Source: Paenibacillus sp. BSR1-1 (lineage in GTDB: Bacteria; Bacillota; Bacilli; Bacillales; Cytobacillaceae). From it: DNA of 36,391 nucleotides. Location: NCBI RefSeq assembly GCF_030403775.1, contig NZ_JAQMWQ010000038.1, forward strand, positions 1-36,391, given 5' to 3'. Numbering within the stretch: the stretch's first letter is position 1; each line of letters begins with the position of its first letter. Under the pieces are notes generated by a model, which was not told the DNA's origin, did no database searches, and saw only the letters and a list, made by a program, of their open reading frames with translations. Both the position numbers and the translations under genes were made by a program. Shown here piece by piece: positions 7,176 to 16,296 of the stretch.

Positions 7176-9476
7176 TTATCTACTTAACACTTTTAGCTTT
7201 TCTCTCGTTTGTTTCGCGGCTTCAACCATCACCTTCAGTGCTTCAACCGTTTCATTAATACCGCGTGTTTTTAAACCACAATCAGGATTAATCCAAAACA
7301 GCCTTTTATCAAGTACTTGAAGGGCACGATCAATGTTTCTTACCAGCTCTTCAAGCTTTGGTACACGTGGACTATGAATGTCATATACACCAAGACCGAT
7401 GCCTTTGTCATACGTATTTTCTTCAAAGGCATGAATTAATTCACCATGACTTCTTGATGTTTCAATTGAAATAACATCAGCATCGAGTGCTTTAATAGCA
7501 TCGATAATCTCTTCGAAGTCTGAATAACACATATGAGTGTGAATTTGTGTATCATTTCGCACTGAGGTTGTTGCAAGTTTAAATGCATAAACCGCAGCGT
7601 TCAGATAGCTTTCCCAGTTTTCGCGCTTCAATGGCAGCCCTTCGCGAATTGCCGGCTCATCGACTTGAATCATACGGATTCCATTTGCCTCAAGTGTTGC
7701 CACTTCTTTTCGAAGCGCAAGTGCAATTTGATTAGCAACATCATAGCGTGAAATATCATCGCGTACAAACGACCAATTTAAAATGGTTATTGGACCTGTT
7801 AACATCCCTTTTACCGCCTTTGTTGTTAACGATTGTGCATATACGGTTTCCGCTACTGTCATGGGTTCGATATAGGCAACGTCACCGTAAATAAGCGGCG
7901 GCTTTACACAACGTGACCCATATGACTGAACCCAGCCGAATTTTGTAAATTGGAAGCCTGCTAATTTCTCACCGAAATATTCAACCATATCTGTACGTTC
8001 AAACTCTCCATGTACAAACACATCTAGACCAAGATCTTCTTGAATATCAATCCATTTTTTTATTTCTGCTTTTATATATTCTTCATATTGCGCATCGGAT
8101 AACTCGCCTTTACGCCAATTTAGACGCTGTTTTCGTACTTCTTGTGTTTGTGGGAAGCTTCCAATTGTTGTCGTTGGAAGAAGCGGTAATTGAAACACTT
8201 TTGTTTGCAGTTCTTGGCGGACTGTAAATGGTACTTGTCTCTCTGCTTTATACGTATGCAGGTTGCTAATGGCTTCCTGGACTTCTATGTTGTTTCGAAC
8301 GGATGATTGATTTAATACTTCGATAGCCTGTACACTTGTAGCAATTTCTGTCCGAATCGCTTCTTTTCCTTCTTGTAGCCCTTTTGTAAGGACAACAATT
8401 TCATGTAATTTTTCATCAGTAAATGCTAATGCGCCGGTTAAAATCTCATCGAGCGTTTCCTCGTTTTTCACCGTCACAGGCACATGCAGCAAGCTTGATG
8501 AAGGTTGCACAATGAGATGATCTTTTGAAACGATTTCTTCAATCTCCTCAAGAATGGAAAACCTATCATCAAGATTCGCACGCCATATGTTACGTCCGTC
8601 AATGACTCCAGCCGCAAGCACCTTATCTTTTGGAAAACCATACTTTTTCAAAGCAGCAAGATTCTGACCGGAATCATGTACAAAATCAAGTCCAATTCCT
8701 TGAACAGGAAGTGAAATCACATCCTCGTAATGTTCAATACTATCAAAATATGTTTGCAAAATCACCTTTACGTCTGGTGCTGCATCATGCAATGTTTGAT
8801 AGATATCGTTAAATAACGCAACCTCTTCTTTTGAAATCGATGTAGATAAAATCGGTTCATCAATTTGTACCCACTCTACACCTTCTTTTTGTAATTCACG
8901 TAAAATGTCAGCATATAGCGGTACAAATTGATTCACAACTGCTTTAAACTCACTTTCACTATAGCCTTTCGAAAGTTTTACAAAGGTTACAGGTCCTAAG
9001 ATAACTGGCTTTCCTTCAATATCAAGTTTTTGTTTAGCCTCTTTATAAAATTGAAGGGGACGGTTTTCGACAAGAGTAGGCACTACTCCGTCCAGCTCTG
9101 GTACAATATAGTGATAGTTTGTGTTAAACCATTTTGTCATTTCAGATGCAACAGCATCTTTTGTGCCACGCGCTATATCAAAATACGTTTCAAGCGAAAC
9201 TGTGCCTCCTCCATATTCAAAGCGCTTCGGTACTAGGCCGAACATAACAGCTGTATCAAGTACATGGTCATACAAGCTAAAGTCTCCCACTGGAATCAAG
9301 TCAATTCCTTGATCCTTTTGCTTCTGAAGATGCTGTAGCCGAATCTCCTCTATTTGTTTTAAGAATACATCTTTTTCTAGTTTACCTGCCCAAAACTGCT
9401 CAAGCGCTTTTTTCCATTCGCGTTTTTCACCAATTCTTGGATAACCTAAATTCGAGCTTTTTACTATATTCACCAT
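7176..9476 (-). CDS. metE: B12-independent methionine synthase
   Basis: 5-methyltetrahydropteroyltriglutamate-homocysteine methyltransferase, 766 aa, which makes methionine from homocysteine without cobalamin. The N-terminal half opens with SSNLGYPRIGEKREWKKALE and the C-terminal half carries the zinc-site residues in IHTHMCYSDFEE (His and Cys) and in WINPDCGLKTR (the second Cys). TTTIGSFPQT marks the start of the second barrel. The start at ATG 9476 is set by AAGGAGTG about 8 nt upstream; an upstream in-frame start at 9515 lies inside the leader. The leader holds a SAM riboswitch and a cobalamin riboswitch in series, each with a terminator, so expression should need both methionine shortage and lack of B12. 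Length is normal for the family. Confidence 0.97.
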   Translation of the reverse strand: MVNIVKSSNLGYPRIGEKREWKKALEQFWAGKLEKDVFLKQIEEIRLQHLQKQKDQGIDLIPVGDFSLYDHVLDTAVMFGLVPKRFEYGGGTVSLETYFDIARGTKDAVASEMTKWFNTNYHYIVPELDGVVPTLVENRPLQFYKEAKQKLDIEGKPVILGPVTFVKLSKGYSESEFKAVVNQFVPLYADILRELQKEGVEWVQIDEPILSTSISKEEVALFNDIYQTLHDAAPDVKVILQTYFDSIEHYEDVISLPVQGIGLDFVHDSGQNLAALKKYGFPKDKVLAAGVIDGRNIWRANLDDRFSILEEIEEIVSKDHLIVQPSSSLLHVPVTVKNEETLDEILTGALAFTDEKLHEIVVLTKGLQEGKEAIRTEIATSVQAIEVLNQSSVRNNIEVQEAISNLHTYKAERQVPFTVRQELQTKVFQLPLLPTTTIGSFPQTQEVRKQRLNWRKGELSDAQYEEYIKAEIKKWIDIQEDLGLDVFVHGEFERTDMVEYFGEKLAGFQFTKFGWVQSYGSRCVKPPLIYGDVAYIEPMTVAETVYAQSLTTKAVKGMLTGPITILNWSFVRDDISRYDVANQIALALRKEVATLEANGIRMIQVDEPAIREGLPLKRENWESYLNAAVYAFKLATTSVRNDTQIHTHMCYSDFEEIIDAIKALDADVISIETSRSHGELIHAFEENTYDKGIGLGVYDIHSPRVPKLEELVRNIDRALQVLDKRLFWINPDCGLKTRGINETVEALKVMVEAAKQTREKLKVLSR

Positions 9477-9516
9477 ATTTTTACACTCCTTGTATGTTTG
9501 TATTTTAGTCATCAAC

Positions 9517-9552
9517 TAAAAAATCTCTCTTTTCAAATAGAAAAGAGAGATT
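9517..9552 (-). terminator. Riboswitch-controlled terminator (cobalamin)
   Basis: A perfect 12-bp stem AATCTCTCTTTT/AAAAGAGAGATT followed on the minus strand by TTTTTTAG. It lies between the cobalamin aptamer and the metE ribosome site, so it is the likely expression platform. Confidence 0.85.
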
Positions 9553-9634
9553 AATACGTACAGCTAACTAGAGTTGAGACCTTCTGGTTTTCTCAACACG
9601 TATTCATCACTCCCCCTATATCACCGTAGAGTAC

Positions 9635-9830
9635 AAGCGCATACAACAGGCAGGTCTCCTGACTTAGGTTCTCCGCTTCTTATCCCTTCCCATTTCAATA
9701 TGAAACAGTGGTTCATTGATAAGTCGCTCCCCATCACAGTGGCGGGACCGTGCCGGAATTTCACCGGCCTTCCCTTTTAAGCTGAGTAAATCATTTACAC
9801 AGCACCTGATGCATTTTGTATGTAATTTTT
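9635..9830 (-). promoter_or_regulatory. Cobalamin riboswitch upstream of metE
   Basis: On the minus strand the order is AAGGGAAGGCCGGTGAAATTCCGGCACGGTCCCGCCACTGTGA in pieces, then GAACCTAAGTCAGGAGACCTGCC. These are the B12-box and the other conserved blocks of the AdoCbl aptamer. The P1 arms lie around 9639 and 9820. The terminator at 9517-9552 follows. It should switch metE off when B12 is plentiful. Confidence 0.93.
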
Positions 9831-9877
9831 AAAATTTAACATTGCCTAGACTATCTCTTTGCTGATACCTTCATAAA

Positions 9878-9912
9878 ACAAAAGACCTCCCTATTTGAAA
9901 ATAGAGAGGTCT
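9878..9912 (-). terminator. Riboswitch-controlled terminator (SAM)
   Basis: Stem AGACCTCTCTATT/AATAGGGAGGTCT (13 bp with one G-T pair on the minus strand) followed by TTTTGTTTT. The 5' arm is complementary to the 3' arm of the SAM aptamer P1 (AATAAGAGAGG), the usual antiterminator arrangement. Confidence 0.85.
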
Positions 9913-9931
9913 TCATCACTTATGGAATCCT

Positions 9932-10041
9932 CTCTTATTTGTCAAAGCAATATGCTTTGCAGGAATTAGCACCTTTTCAACAAGTTATTGAATGGTTGCC
10001 GGGCTTCATAGGGCCAGTCCCTCCACCTCTCTGAATAAGAG
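9932..10041 (-). promoter_or_regulatory. SAM (S-box) riboswitch upstream of metE
   Basis: On the minus strand the conserved core reads AGAGAGGTGGAGGGACTGGC, then CCTATGAAGCCCGGCAACC and AAAGGTGCTAATTCC, with P1 formed by CTCTTATT/AATAAGAG at the ends. Binding of S-adenosylmethionine should release the terminator at 9878-9912. Confidence 0.95.
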
Positions 10042-10076
10042 TTTTAATATTTTAGAATATTTTATATTTAATAGAC

Positions 10077-10105
10077 ATATTAGCATGATAAAAATTAGCT
10101 GTCAA
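10077..10105 (-). promoter_or_regulatory. metE: Sigma-A promoter of the metE leader
   Basis: On the minus strand TTGACA (10105-10100), a 17-nt spacer and TAATAT (10082-10077) lie about 35 nt before the SAM aptamer. The -35 is a perfect match and the -10 matches 5 of 6. Confidence 0.8.
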
Positions 10106-10182
10106 AATAATTTTCAAAAAATTATTAAATCAAATTGTTTCTCTGTAAATTTAAATATAGGAAATCCATATGACTTATGCTT

Positions 10183-10998
10183 CTAGTAAATCATTTTCGT
10201 ACCAGAACCAAGTCCTAGATATGGAGGTAATACGGAAGACATTAATTTTTTAGAAACAGGATGTTCTAATCGTTCAAGCTGTTCCATATCATCCAACCAT
10301 TCCACAATCTCACCGCTAGACATCACCGCTAGACGGTCTGAGATGTAATTTACCGCCTGTAAATCATGAGAAATAAAGAGGTATGACAGTTGAAAAGCTT
10401 CTTTTAAATCCGCCAAAAGGTTTAATATTTGTACCTGAACAAGAACATCTAAAGCACTTATAGCCTCATCAAGTATAATTAACTTTGGCTTTGATGCAAT
10501 TGCTCTTGCGATATTTATTCTCTGTAATTGCCCTCCACTGAACTGGTGAGGATATTTATACATATCTTCCGGACATAACCCAACGGTCACCAAAAGATCC
10601 TGTACTTTCTTTTTCTCTTGAGCAGTCGTAAGCTTTTCGTAATTTCTTACCGGCTCGGCGATAATCTCTCTTATGGTTAGTCTTGGATTTACAGCGCTAT
10701 AACAATCTTGAAAGACAACTTGCAGATCTCGCCGTAACTCCTTTAATTCTTTTGATTTTAAACCATAAAGGTTTTTCCCCTGAAACCATACTTCTCCTTG
10801 ATCAGGTTTTTCAAGTCCCAGAATAATTTTCCCAAGGGTGCTCTTGCCCGATCCACTTTCTCCAACAAGCCCTAAACATACCCCTTCTTCCAGAGTAAGA
10901 GAGACGCTTTTAACAGCTTCCACCGTTTTACGCTTCATCCAAACGGAGTTTCCAAGCAAGTATGTTTTCTTAATATCTTTCAGTTCAAGCAGACTCAC
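10183..10998 (-). CDS. nikE: ABC transporter ATPase, NikE-type
   Basis: Cytoplasmic ATPase of 271 aa, second of the two ATP-binding subunits of a nickel/peptide-class importer. It has Walker A GESGSGKS, Q-loop VVFQD, signature FSGGQLQR, Walker B LIILDEA (with DEAISALD rather than DEPTSALD) and the switch SHDL. The stretch SAVNPRLTIREII is typical of the DppF/OppF/NikE type. It starts 19 nt after the stop of nikD and is last in the operon transcribed from a cobalamin riboswitch. The family includes peptide transporters, but the NikA-like binding protein and B12 control favour metal uptake. The Ala in place of Pro in the Walker B loop is a small departure. Confidence 0.85.
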   Translation of the reverse strand: MSLLELKDIKKTYLLGNSVWMKRKTVEAVKSVSLTLEEGVCLGLVGESGSGKSTLGKIILGLEKPDQGEVWFQGKNLYGLKSKELKELRRDLQVVFQDCYSAVNPRLTIREIIAEPVRNYEKLTTAQEKKKVQDLLVTVGLCPEDMYKYPHQFSGGQLQRINIARAIASKPKLIILDEAISALDVLVQVQILNLLADLKEAFQLSYLFISHDLQAVNYISDRLAVMSSGEIVEWLDDMEQLERLEHPVSKKLMSSVLPPYLGLGSGTKMIY

Positions 10999-11017
10999 TT
11001 TTTATTCACCTAACTCT

Positions 11018-11992
11018 TTATTGTAATTTTACACATCGTACTAGATGATCTTTTTCATACTCCTTTAATTCAAGCCGGTTATTTGCACAAGTGTGATCTG
11101 CATCCCCGCATCGCTCTATAAACGGACATGCAGTTTCTCTATTTATTAGATTGCGATGAGAAACGCTGACACGCTTTACACTCTTCTCCTTTCTTCTTGT
11201 TAATCCAAGTCTGGATTGTAACAAGGCTCGGGTATACGGATGCTTCGGGCGATTGAATAACTTTAACACTGATGCTTTCTCAACGATATACCCGCCATAC
11301 ATTACAGCCACTTCGTCAGCCATTTGAGCAATCACCCCTAAATCATGTGAGACTAGTAAAATACCTGTATTGTATTCATTTCTTAACCTATCCAACTGTT
11401 TTAAAATCTGGAGTTGATTTGTCGCATCGAGTGCAGTCGTGGGCTCATCTGCAATAAGGATAGATGGATTTAAAGACATCGTGATCGCAATCATCACACG
11501 CTGTAGCATCCCGCCGCTTAGCTGAAACGGATATTGTTTCAGTAAATTCTCTGGATAAGGCAGATCCATCTTTTCTAAATACGCCATGGCCATTTCCCGT
11601 GCTTGATGCTTATTGATATGTAAGTGGGTTCTAAGCGTTTCAATAAAATGACACCCGATGTTTCTCACAGGATTAAAGGCGGTCATAGGGTTTTGCATAA
11701 TCATAGCGATCTCACTGCCCCGTACTTTTCTCACATCTTCTGTTGAACAATTTAGAATATCTTTATTTCTAAACTTAATACTCCCTTCTACCACTTTTGC
11801 CTCATCTGGTAAAAGATTTAACAAAGACATACACGTCATCGTTTTCCCTGATCCGCTCTCTCCGACGAGGCCAAACACTTTTCCAGCCTCTAGTTCAAAA
11901 CTTACGTCATTAACAGTCTGAGTCACCCCATGTGGTGTTGATACAACTATATTTAAATTGTTTACAGTTAGAATAGAATGTTGGCCCATCAT
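11018..11992 (-). CDS. nikD: ABC transporter ATPase, NikD-type
   Basis: First ATP-binding subunit, 324 aa. Walker A GESGSGKT, signature LSGGMLQRV, Walker B ILIADEPTTALD and SHDLGV are all present. After residue 240 the protein has the C-terminal extension common in DppD/OppD/NikD subunits, with the cysteine-spaced block ETACPFIERCGDADHTC and a final RCVK; in relatives this region can carry an Fe-S cluster or metal. The gene begins 15 nt after nikC and has an AAGGGGG ribosome site 8-9 nt from the start. Together with NikE it would form the ATPase pair on the inner face of the membrane. Nickel or cobalt as substrate is inferred from the operon, not from this subunit. Confidence 0.87.
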   Translation of the reverse strand: MMGQHSILTVNNLNIVVSTPHGVTQTVNDVSFELEAGKVFGLVGESGSGKTMTCMSLLNLLPDEAKVVEGSIKFRNKDILNCSTEDVRKVRGSEIAMIMQNPMTAFNPVRNIGCHFIETLRTHLHINKHQAREMAMAYLEKMDLPYPENLLKQYPFQLSGGMLQRVMIAITMSLNPSILIADEPTTALDATNQLQILKQLDRLRNEYNTGILLVSHDLGVIAQMADEVAVMYGGYIVEKASVLKLFNRPKHPYTRALLQSRLGLTRRKEKSVKRVSVSHRNLINRETACPFIERCGDADHTCANNRLELKEYEKDHLVRCVKLQ

Positions 11993-12007
11993 CTTCCATT
12001 CCCCCTT

Positions 12008-12838
12008 CTATTCTTTTCTTAGGTCTAAGACATCCCTCAAGGCTTCTCCAAACAAGTTGAAAGCGATCACGACGATTAAGATCATCATACCTGGGTACAG
12101 CATCAATGAAGGGTGAGTTCTAAAAAACGGTTTACTATCATTGATCATCATTCCCCACTCAGCCCCTGGTGGCTGTATGCCAAGACCTAGAAATGAGAGA
12201 CCAGAAATAGCTAAAATAATTCCTCCAATATCCATGAAGGCTAATACGACAACCTGAGATATAATGGTGGGTAATATATGTTTTATGACAATGACTAACG
12301 TTGGTGTCCCGCATACTTCGGCCGCTAAGATGAAGTTTTGCTTCTTTACACTGAGAACCATTCCTCGAATGACGCGAGCATAAAAAATCCATTGGACAAG
12401 CACCATCGCCAAAATCAGATTGCCAAGACCCGGCCCTAAGATTCCGATCAACGCTAGGGACAGAAGTAAGCTCGGAAATGCCATGAGAATATCGCAAATT
12501 CTCATGAAAAGATAATCAACCCAACCACCTCTAAAGCCTGCATAAATACCAATCGGTATACTAATAATCATCGTTAACCCCATGACAAGGAAAGCAGTTC
12601 CCAATGAGGTTCGGATCCCGTAGATTAATCGAGACCATATACATCTCCCTAAATGATCGGTCCCCAGCGGAAACTTGGAGGAAGACCCTTGCAGTTTATG
12701 AGTGATATCAACTAGATTCGGATCATTAGGAGCCAAAAAAGGGGCAAAAAGAGCCAATAATGTCATGAAGAAAATAATTAAACTGCTGATCATAATGAGC
12801 TTATGTGACAGCAGCTTTCGTTTCACATTCTTCAACAT
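12008..12838 (-). CDS. nikC: ABC transporter permease, NikC-type
   Basis: Membrane permease of 276 aa. It opens MLKNVKRKLLSHKLIMISSL, has an N-terminal membrane segment, the GTDHLGRCIWSRLIYGIRTS motif typical of DppC/NikC permeases, about five more hydrophobic segments, and an EAA loop (AAEVCGTPTLVIVIKHILPTI) that docks on the ATPase. The start ATG 12838 overlaps the nikB stop as TAATG, so the two genes are translationally coupled; the ribosome site GGGAGGG is in the end of nikB. A longer frame to 13009 exists but that part is antisense-free nikB coding in another frame and is rejected. It pairs with NikB to form the pore. Confidence 0.9.
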   Translation of the reverse strand: MLKNVKRKLLSHKLIMISSLIIFFMTLLALFAPFLAPNDPNLVDITHKLQGSSSKFPLGTDHLGRCIWSRLIYGIRTSLGTAFLVMGLTMIISIPIGIYAGFRGGWVDYLFMRICDILMAFPSLLLSLALIGILGPGLGNLILAMVLVQWIFYARVIRGMVLSVKKQNFILAAEVCGTPTLVIVIKHILPTIISQVVVLAFMDIGGIILAISGLSFLGLGIQPPGAEWGMMINDSKPFFRTHPSLMLYPGMMILIVVIAFNLFGEALRDVLDLRKE

Positions 12839-13779
12839 TATTTTTTCCCTCCTTCCCATCTTATACGGGGATCCAGGAAAGCATATGTAAGATCTACGAG
12901 GAGATTGCATACTACAAAAATTGCACCCATAAACAATAAACAACCCTGAATCATCGGATAATCTCGATTTAAAATAGAAGTGATAAATAGGGATCCCATC
13001 CCCGGCCATGCAAAGACGGTTTCAACAATAACGGCTCCGCTTAGCATGTTTCCAAGGCTCATGCCAAGGCCAGTTAACACGGGTAATAAGGATTTTTTTA
13101 AGACATGCCTACTAACGATTCGTCTTTCGCGCAACCCTCTCGCTCTAGCATACACTACAAATGGCTCATTCAAATTTTCTAACGTACTAGTGCGAAGCAA
13201 TCGCATATACGTACCTATATAAGGGAAAGCCAATGTCAAGGAAGGGAGCACTAGATGGGCAAAAGTTCCTCTTCCCAATACGGGAAACAAGTCTAACTTT
13301 ACCGATAAAAAATAAATTAATAGAAATCCTAACCAAAAAGCAGGCATCGAAACACTGACAAAGGCAATTATTCTGCTAAACTGATCAATCCATTTCCCCC
13401 TATAAATAGCAGAAATCATTCCTATAGGTAAACTAATAACAATAATAAAGATGCATGAAGCAAATGCTAATTGAACTGTTGGGAAGAAATGCAGCATGAT
13501 TTCTTCCCATACAGAATTCTTCGACACATAAGATATCCCTAAATCCAATTGCACCACTTTTATCAACCAATTTACATACTGGATATAAAGGGGCTTGTCC
13601 AACCCCAGCTCTGCGCGAAGGGTAGCTACCGCCTCATCTGTTGGAGGAATATGTGACGCCCTTAAGTAAGCTGCGGCCGGATCCCCAGGAGTTAAGTGGA
13701 GCAGAATAAAAGTGATAAGAGAAATTCCAAATAATATTGGTAGTAAGCTAGTAACGCGTTTAACAATAAACCAACTCAT
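12838..13779 (-). CDS. nikB: ABC transporter permease, NikB-type
   Basis: Membrane permease of 313 aa with six predicted hydrophobic segments. The N-terminus ITFILLHLTPGDPAAAYL and the EAA loop YARARGLRERRIVSRHVLKK are hallmarks of DppB/OppB/NikB permeases, and the C-terminal TYAFLDPRIRW is the usual ending. AAAGGAG lies just before ATG 13779. It follows nikA by 36 nt and is joined to nikC by a 1-nt stop/start overlap. It would form half of the translocation path for the substrate delivered by NikA. Confidence 0.9.
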   Translation of the reverse strand: MSWFIVKRVTSLLPILFGISLITFILLHLTPGDPAAAYLRASHIPPTDEAVATLRAELGLDKPLYIQYVNWLIKVVQLDLGISYVSKNSVWEEIMLHFFPTVQLAFASCIFIIVISLPIGMISAIYRGKWIDQFSRIIAFVSVSMPAFWLGFLLIYFLSVKLDLFPVLGRGTFAHLVLPSLTLAFPYIGTYMRLLRTSTLENLNEPFVVYARARGLRERRIVSRHVLKKSLLPVLTGLGMSLGNMLSGAVIVETVFAWPGMGSLFITSILNRDYPMIQGCLLFMGAIFVVCNLLVDLTYAFLDPRIRWEGGKK

Positions 13780-13815
13780 TTAATACTCCTTTAGCCTTTT
13801 GTACATTTCCCCACT

Positions 13816-15453
13816 TTACTTAACATCAATGGAAGTGAAAGGTACCTCGTAATCTTGAGGCAAGAAATTAACCCCGCTAATATTTTTATGATAAATCGCT
13901 ACATTAGACTGATACGATATTGGTAAGTAAACAGCTTGTTCGTGCAATGTAGTCAAAATATCTTTATATAACCTATTTCTGTTTTCTTTGTCTGTACTTA
14001 ATAATACTTCCTTGATTTTTCTATCTAATTCTTTCTTTACTGGTAACCCTGATAGAGCCTTGTGGTCCGGACTTCCACCTTCCGAAGCTGACGTTATAGC
14101 AGATAAATAGGAATGTGGATCAAACGGGGCACCCCAGCTTGCCGTAAATAATAAATCAAAATTGCCTTCATTCGCCGTTGTCCAAAAATTCTCTTCTTCC
14201 TTACTAGTCAACCTAATATCTATCCCTAGTTTTCTAAACTCACCTTGGGCATATTCTGCGATCGCCTTTTGGATGTTGTCTGTACTAATAAACATTAATT
14301 CCAGTTGTAATGTTTCTCCATTCTTCTCTCGAAATGGTTTTCCTTTTACTTGTTTCCATCCCGCCTCATCCAATAATTGTTTCGCTTTTTCTGGATCGTA
14401 TTCATATGGTTTTACATTAATCTTTGTGTAAGGAATAGTAGGCGCAAACAAAGTGTCAGCCTTTTTTTCCGTCCCGTAAAAGATATGATCGATCACAGCC
14501 TGCTTATTAAAAGCATGTTGGAGAGCCAACCGTAATTTGAGGTCTTTGAGCGCTTCTCTGTTCGTATTAAAAAGCAGCGCCCTTGTAGCTGTAGGTTCTG
14601 ATAATTTGGTTTCATATTTTCCTGATTCCTTCAGGAACTGGAATGAATCCTGGCTAATGACCCCGTTACCAAAAATAAGATCGATTTCATTTTTCTCAAA
14701 AGCTAAGACTCTTGACTCACCGTCAGGAATGACTTTAACAACCACCTTATCTATTTTCGGTTTAGTTCCCCAATACTTTTCGTTTCTTGTAAATACAGCC
14801 TCTTCATTTTTCTTATATTCGCTTAGTACCCATGGACCTGTGCCAATTGGAGACTTGAGTCCGTCAGCGAAGGTGTTCTGACTGTCAGGAAAAGCAGCTT
14901 CACCTACAAATCTTAAAGGTCTGATGTACGTGAGTTCTTGAAGAGTTGGATAATACGGCTTGTGCAAGGTCAGTTTAAATGTATATTCATCCACTACTTC
15001 TGTGCTTTTAATTTGATTTATTAATTCCATCCATTCATGTTGTGGGGCATTCGCTAAAACGGTATCAAAGTTCTTCTTGACGATTGCAGCATTAAATAAT
15101 GAACCATCGGAAAATCTAACATCTTTCCTCAGATGGAACACATATTCTTTTGCATCTTTCGATACTTCCCAACTCTCGGCCAGCCAAGGCTTAATTTCTC
15201 CGCCTTCACCGTAGTAAACAAGAGGTTCATAAACCATAGCCTGCGAAAACCATTGATTCGGAAAATACGTATGAGGATTTAAGTCACCAATATCTCCGGA
15301 CCAGGAAAACGTAAGAACCTTTGATTTATCTTTATCCTTATTTGATCTATTTTCTTCATCATTTGCTGTGTTGCTGCAACCAGTGACAAGGATTGTTAGG
15401 AATATTAGTAGTCCAACAAAAGAAATGACGAATTGAGATGGTTTTAAAAACAT
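13816..15453 (-). CDS. nikA: NikA-like metal-binding lipoprotein (ABC importer)
   Basis: Extracellular substrate-binding lipoprotein of 545 aa, solute-binding family 5. Residues 1-26 form a lipoprotein signal ending ILVTGC, so Cys26 should be lipidated and the protein anchored outside the membrane. The mature part follows NikA closely: LTFSWSGDIGDLNPHTYFPN, MVYEPLVYYG, IGTGPWVLSEYKKNEEAVF, YDPEKAKQLLDEAGW and a final AVYLPISYQSN. ATG 15453 is preceded by AAAGGTGAG. It leads the nikABCDE operon and sits behind a cobalamin riboswitch and terminator. Nickel importers of this family under B12 control are predicted to carry cobalt for cobalamin; substrate is inference here. Confidence 0.88.
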   Translation of the reverse strand: MFLKPSQFVISFVGLLIFLTILVTGCSNTANDEENRSNKDKDKSKVLTFSWSGDIGDLNPHTYFPNQWFSQAMVYEPLVYYGEGGEIKPWLAESWEVSKDAKEYVFHLRKDVRFSDGSLFNAAIVKKNFDTVLANAPQHEWMELINQIKSTEVVDEYTFKLTLHKPYYPTLQELTYIRPLRFVGEAAFPDSQNTFADGLKSPIGTGPWVLSEYKKNEEAVFTRNEKYWGTKPKIDKVVVKVIPDGESRVLAFEKNEIDLIFGNGVISQDSFQFLKESGKYETKLSEPTATRALLFNTNREALKDLKLRLALQHAFNKQAVIDHIFYGTEKKADTLFAPTIPYTKINVKPYEYDPEKAKQLLDEAGWKQVKGKPFREKNGETLQLELMFISTDNIQKAIAEYAQGEFRKLGIDIRLTSKEEENFWTTANEGNFDLLFTASWGAPFDPHSYLSAITSASEGGSPDHKALSGLPVKKELDRKIKEVLLSTDKENRNRLYKDILTTLHEQAVYLPISYQSNVAIYHKNISGVNFLPQDYEVPFTSIDVK

Positions 15454-15504
15454 ATTTTCTCACCTTTACTATAGAATTTTAACGATTTAAAAAATGTTGA
15501 AATA

Positions 15505-15548
15505 CAAAAAAGCATTTCCAACCAGACTAAAAAGGTCAGAAATGCTTA
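15505..15548 (-). terminator. Riboswitch-controlled terminator of nik operon
   Basis: Stem AAGCATTTCtGACC / GGTTgGAAATGCTT on the minus strand, followed by TTTTTTG, between the cobalamin aptamer and nikA. Confidence 0.8.
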
Positions 15549-15620
15549 TAGTTTAAGAACAAATTGGTCTTCTAGCACTCTAACACCTCCCCATCTCCCG
15601 TAGGTTTATCAGCGTTTTTA

Positions 15621-15785
15621 GAACGGGCAGGTCTTCTGACTTAGGTTCATTATCTCTATGCGTCTTCCCAGATATTATCCAGTGACTTTTTTGCATATGA
15701 CTCACCCATACAGCGGCGGGACCGTGTCGGATTTGCACCGACTTCCCTTTTAAGTATTCGTTATTAAACGAATGCACCCATTCCA
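15621..15785 (-). promoter_or_regulatory. Cobalamin riboswitch upstream of nik operon
   Basis: On the minus strand AAGGGAAGTCGGTGCAAATC, then CGACACGGTCCCGCCGCTGT, and at the 3' end GAACCTAAGTCAGAAGACCTGCCCG: the conserved blocks of the AdoCbl aptamer. It is similar to the one before metE but with a shorter variable arm. It should repress the transporter when B12 is abundant. Confidence 0.93.
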
Positions 15786-16296
15786 ATACTATATAAAGTT
15801 GTTCTTTATGGGACTTTATGTCATTTATTTGAAGAAAGGACAAAAAGTTTACCTAATACAAATTATATTCGTTATTTCAAAATATGCTATACTTTTTTTG
15901 ACTTTGAATTTTCTAACTGATCCTAGCAAACTATCGGATTTCCTTTGGTTTCCCTTTTTCATATGTATCTTCTTTCCATTTTCTTCACACTTCTCAAAGG
16001 AATATCCTATAATACAACCTCTATCATATTTGTACCTTGTTCCAATAGATTAAAGCTGCATGAAAAGGATAAGCCTACTCATATTTACCGTCTTGTACTA
16101 GGGGTAAGTCCGAGATAAGTCCAAAAACGGCATGATAGATGTTAATAAATGTAAATTACTGTGTTTAGAAAGATACAACTTACTGAACGTCCTAAATTGG
16201 TAAGTGAGATTAATGTCACTTTAGATGTTATTTTGTACCCGTTTTAGTCGCTATTTTGCATGATAAATAATAAATAAAGTAGGAAAACCTTTTTCA
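15786..16296. other. Long intergenic region, no supported gene
   Basis: It must hold the promoter of the nik leader, but I could not fix a convincing -35/-10 pair (TATAAT occurs at about 15865 on the minus strand without a good -35). The part 16060-16260 has no long frame on either strand and may be mobile-element debris. Confidence 0.3.

Noticed and set aside
9574..9780. Open frame of 68 aa on the plus strand
   Set aside because: Antisense of the metE cobalamin riboswitch.
9992..10186. Open frame of 64 aa on the plus strand
   Set aside because: Antisense of the SAM riboswitch and its promoter.
12838..13009. Longer N-terminus for the NikC gene
   Set aside because: This part overlaps the end of nikB in another frame; the TAATG overlap and ribosome site fix the start at 12838.
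10183..15453. Oligopeptide (Opp/Dpp) transporter
   Set aside because: The binding protein follows NikA closely along its length and the operon has a cobalamin riboswitch; a peptide role remains possible but less likely.
15580..15843. Open frame of 87 aa on the minus strand
   Set aside because: It runs through the cobalamin riboswitch and has no ribosome site; the RNA element explains the sequence.
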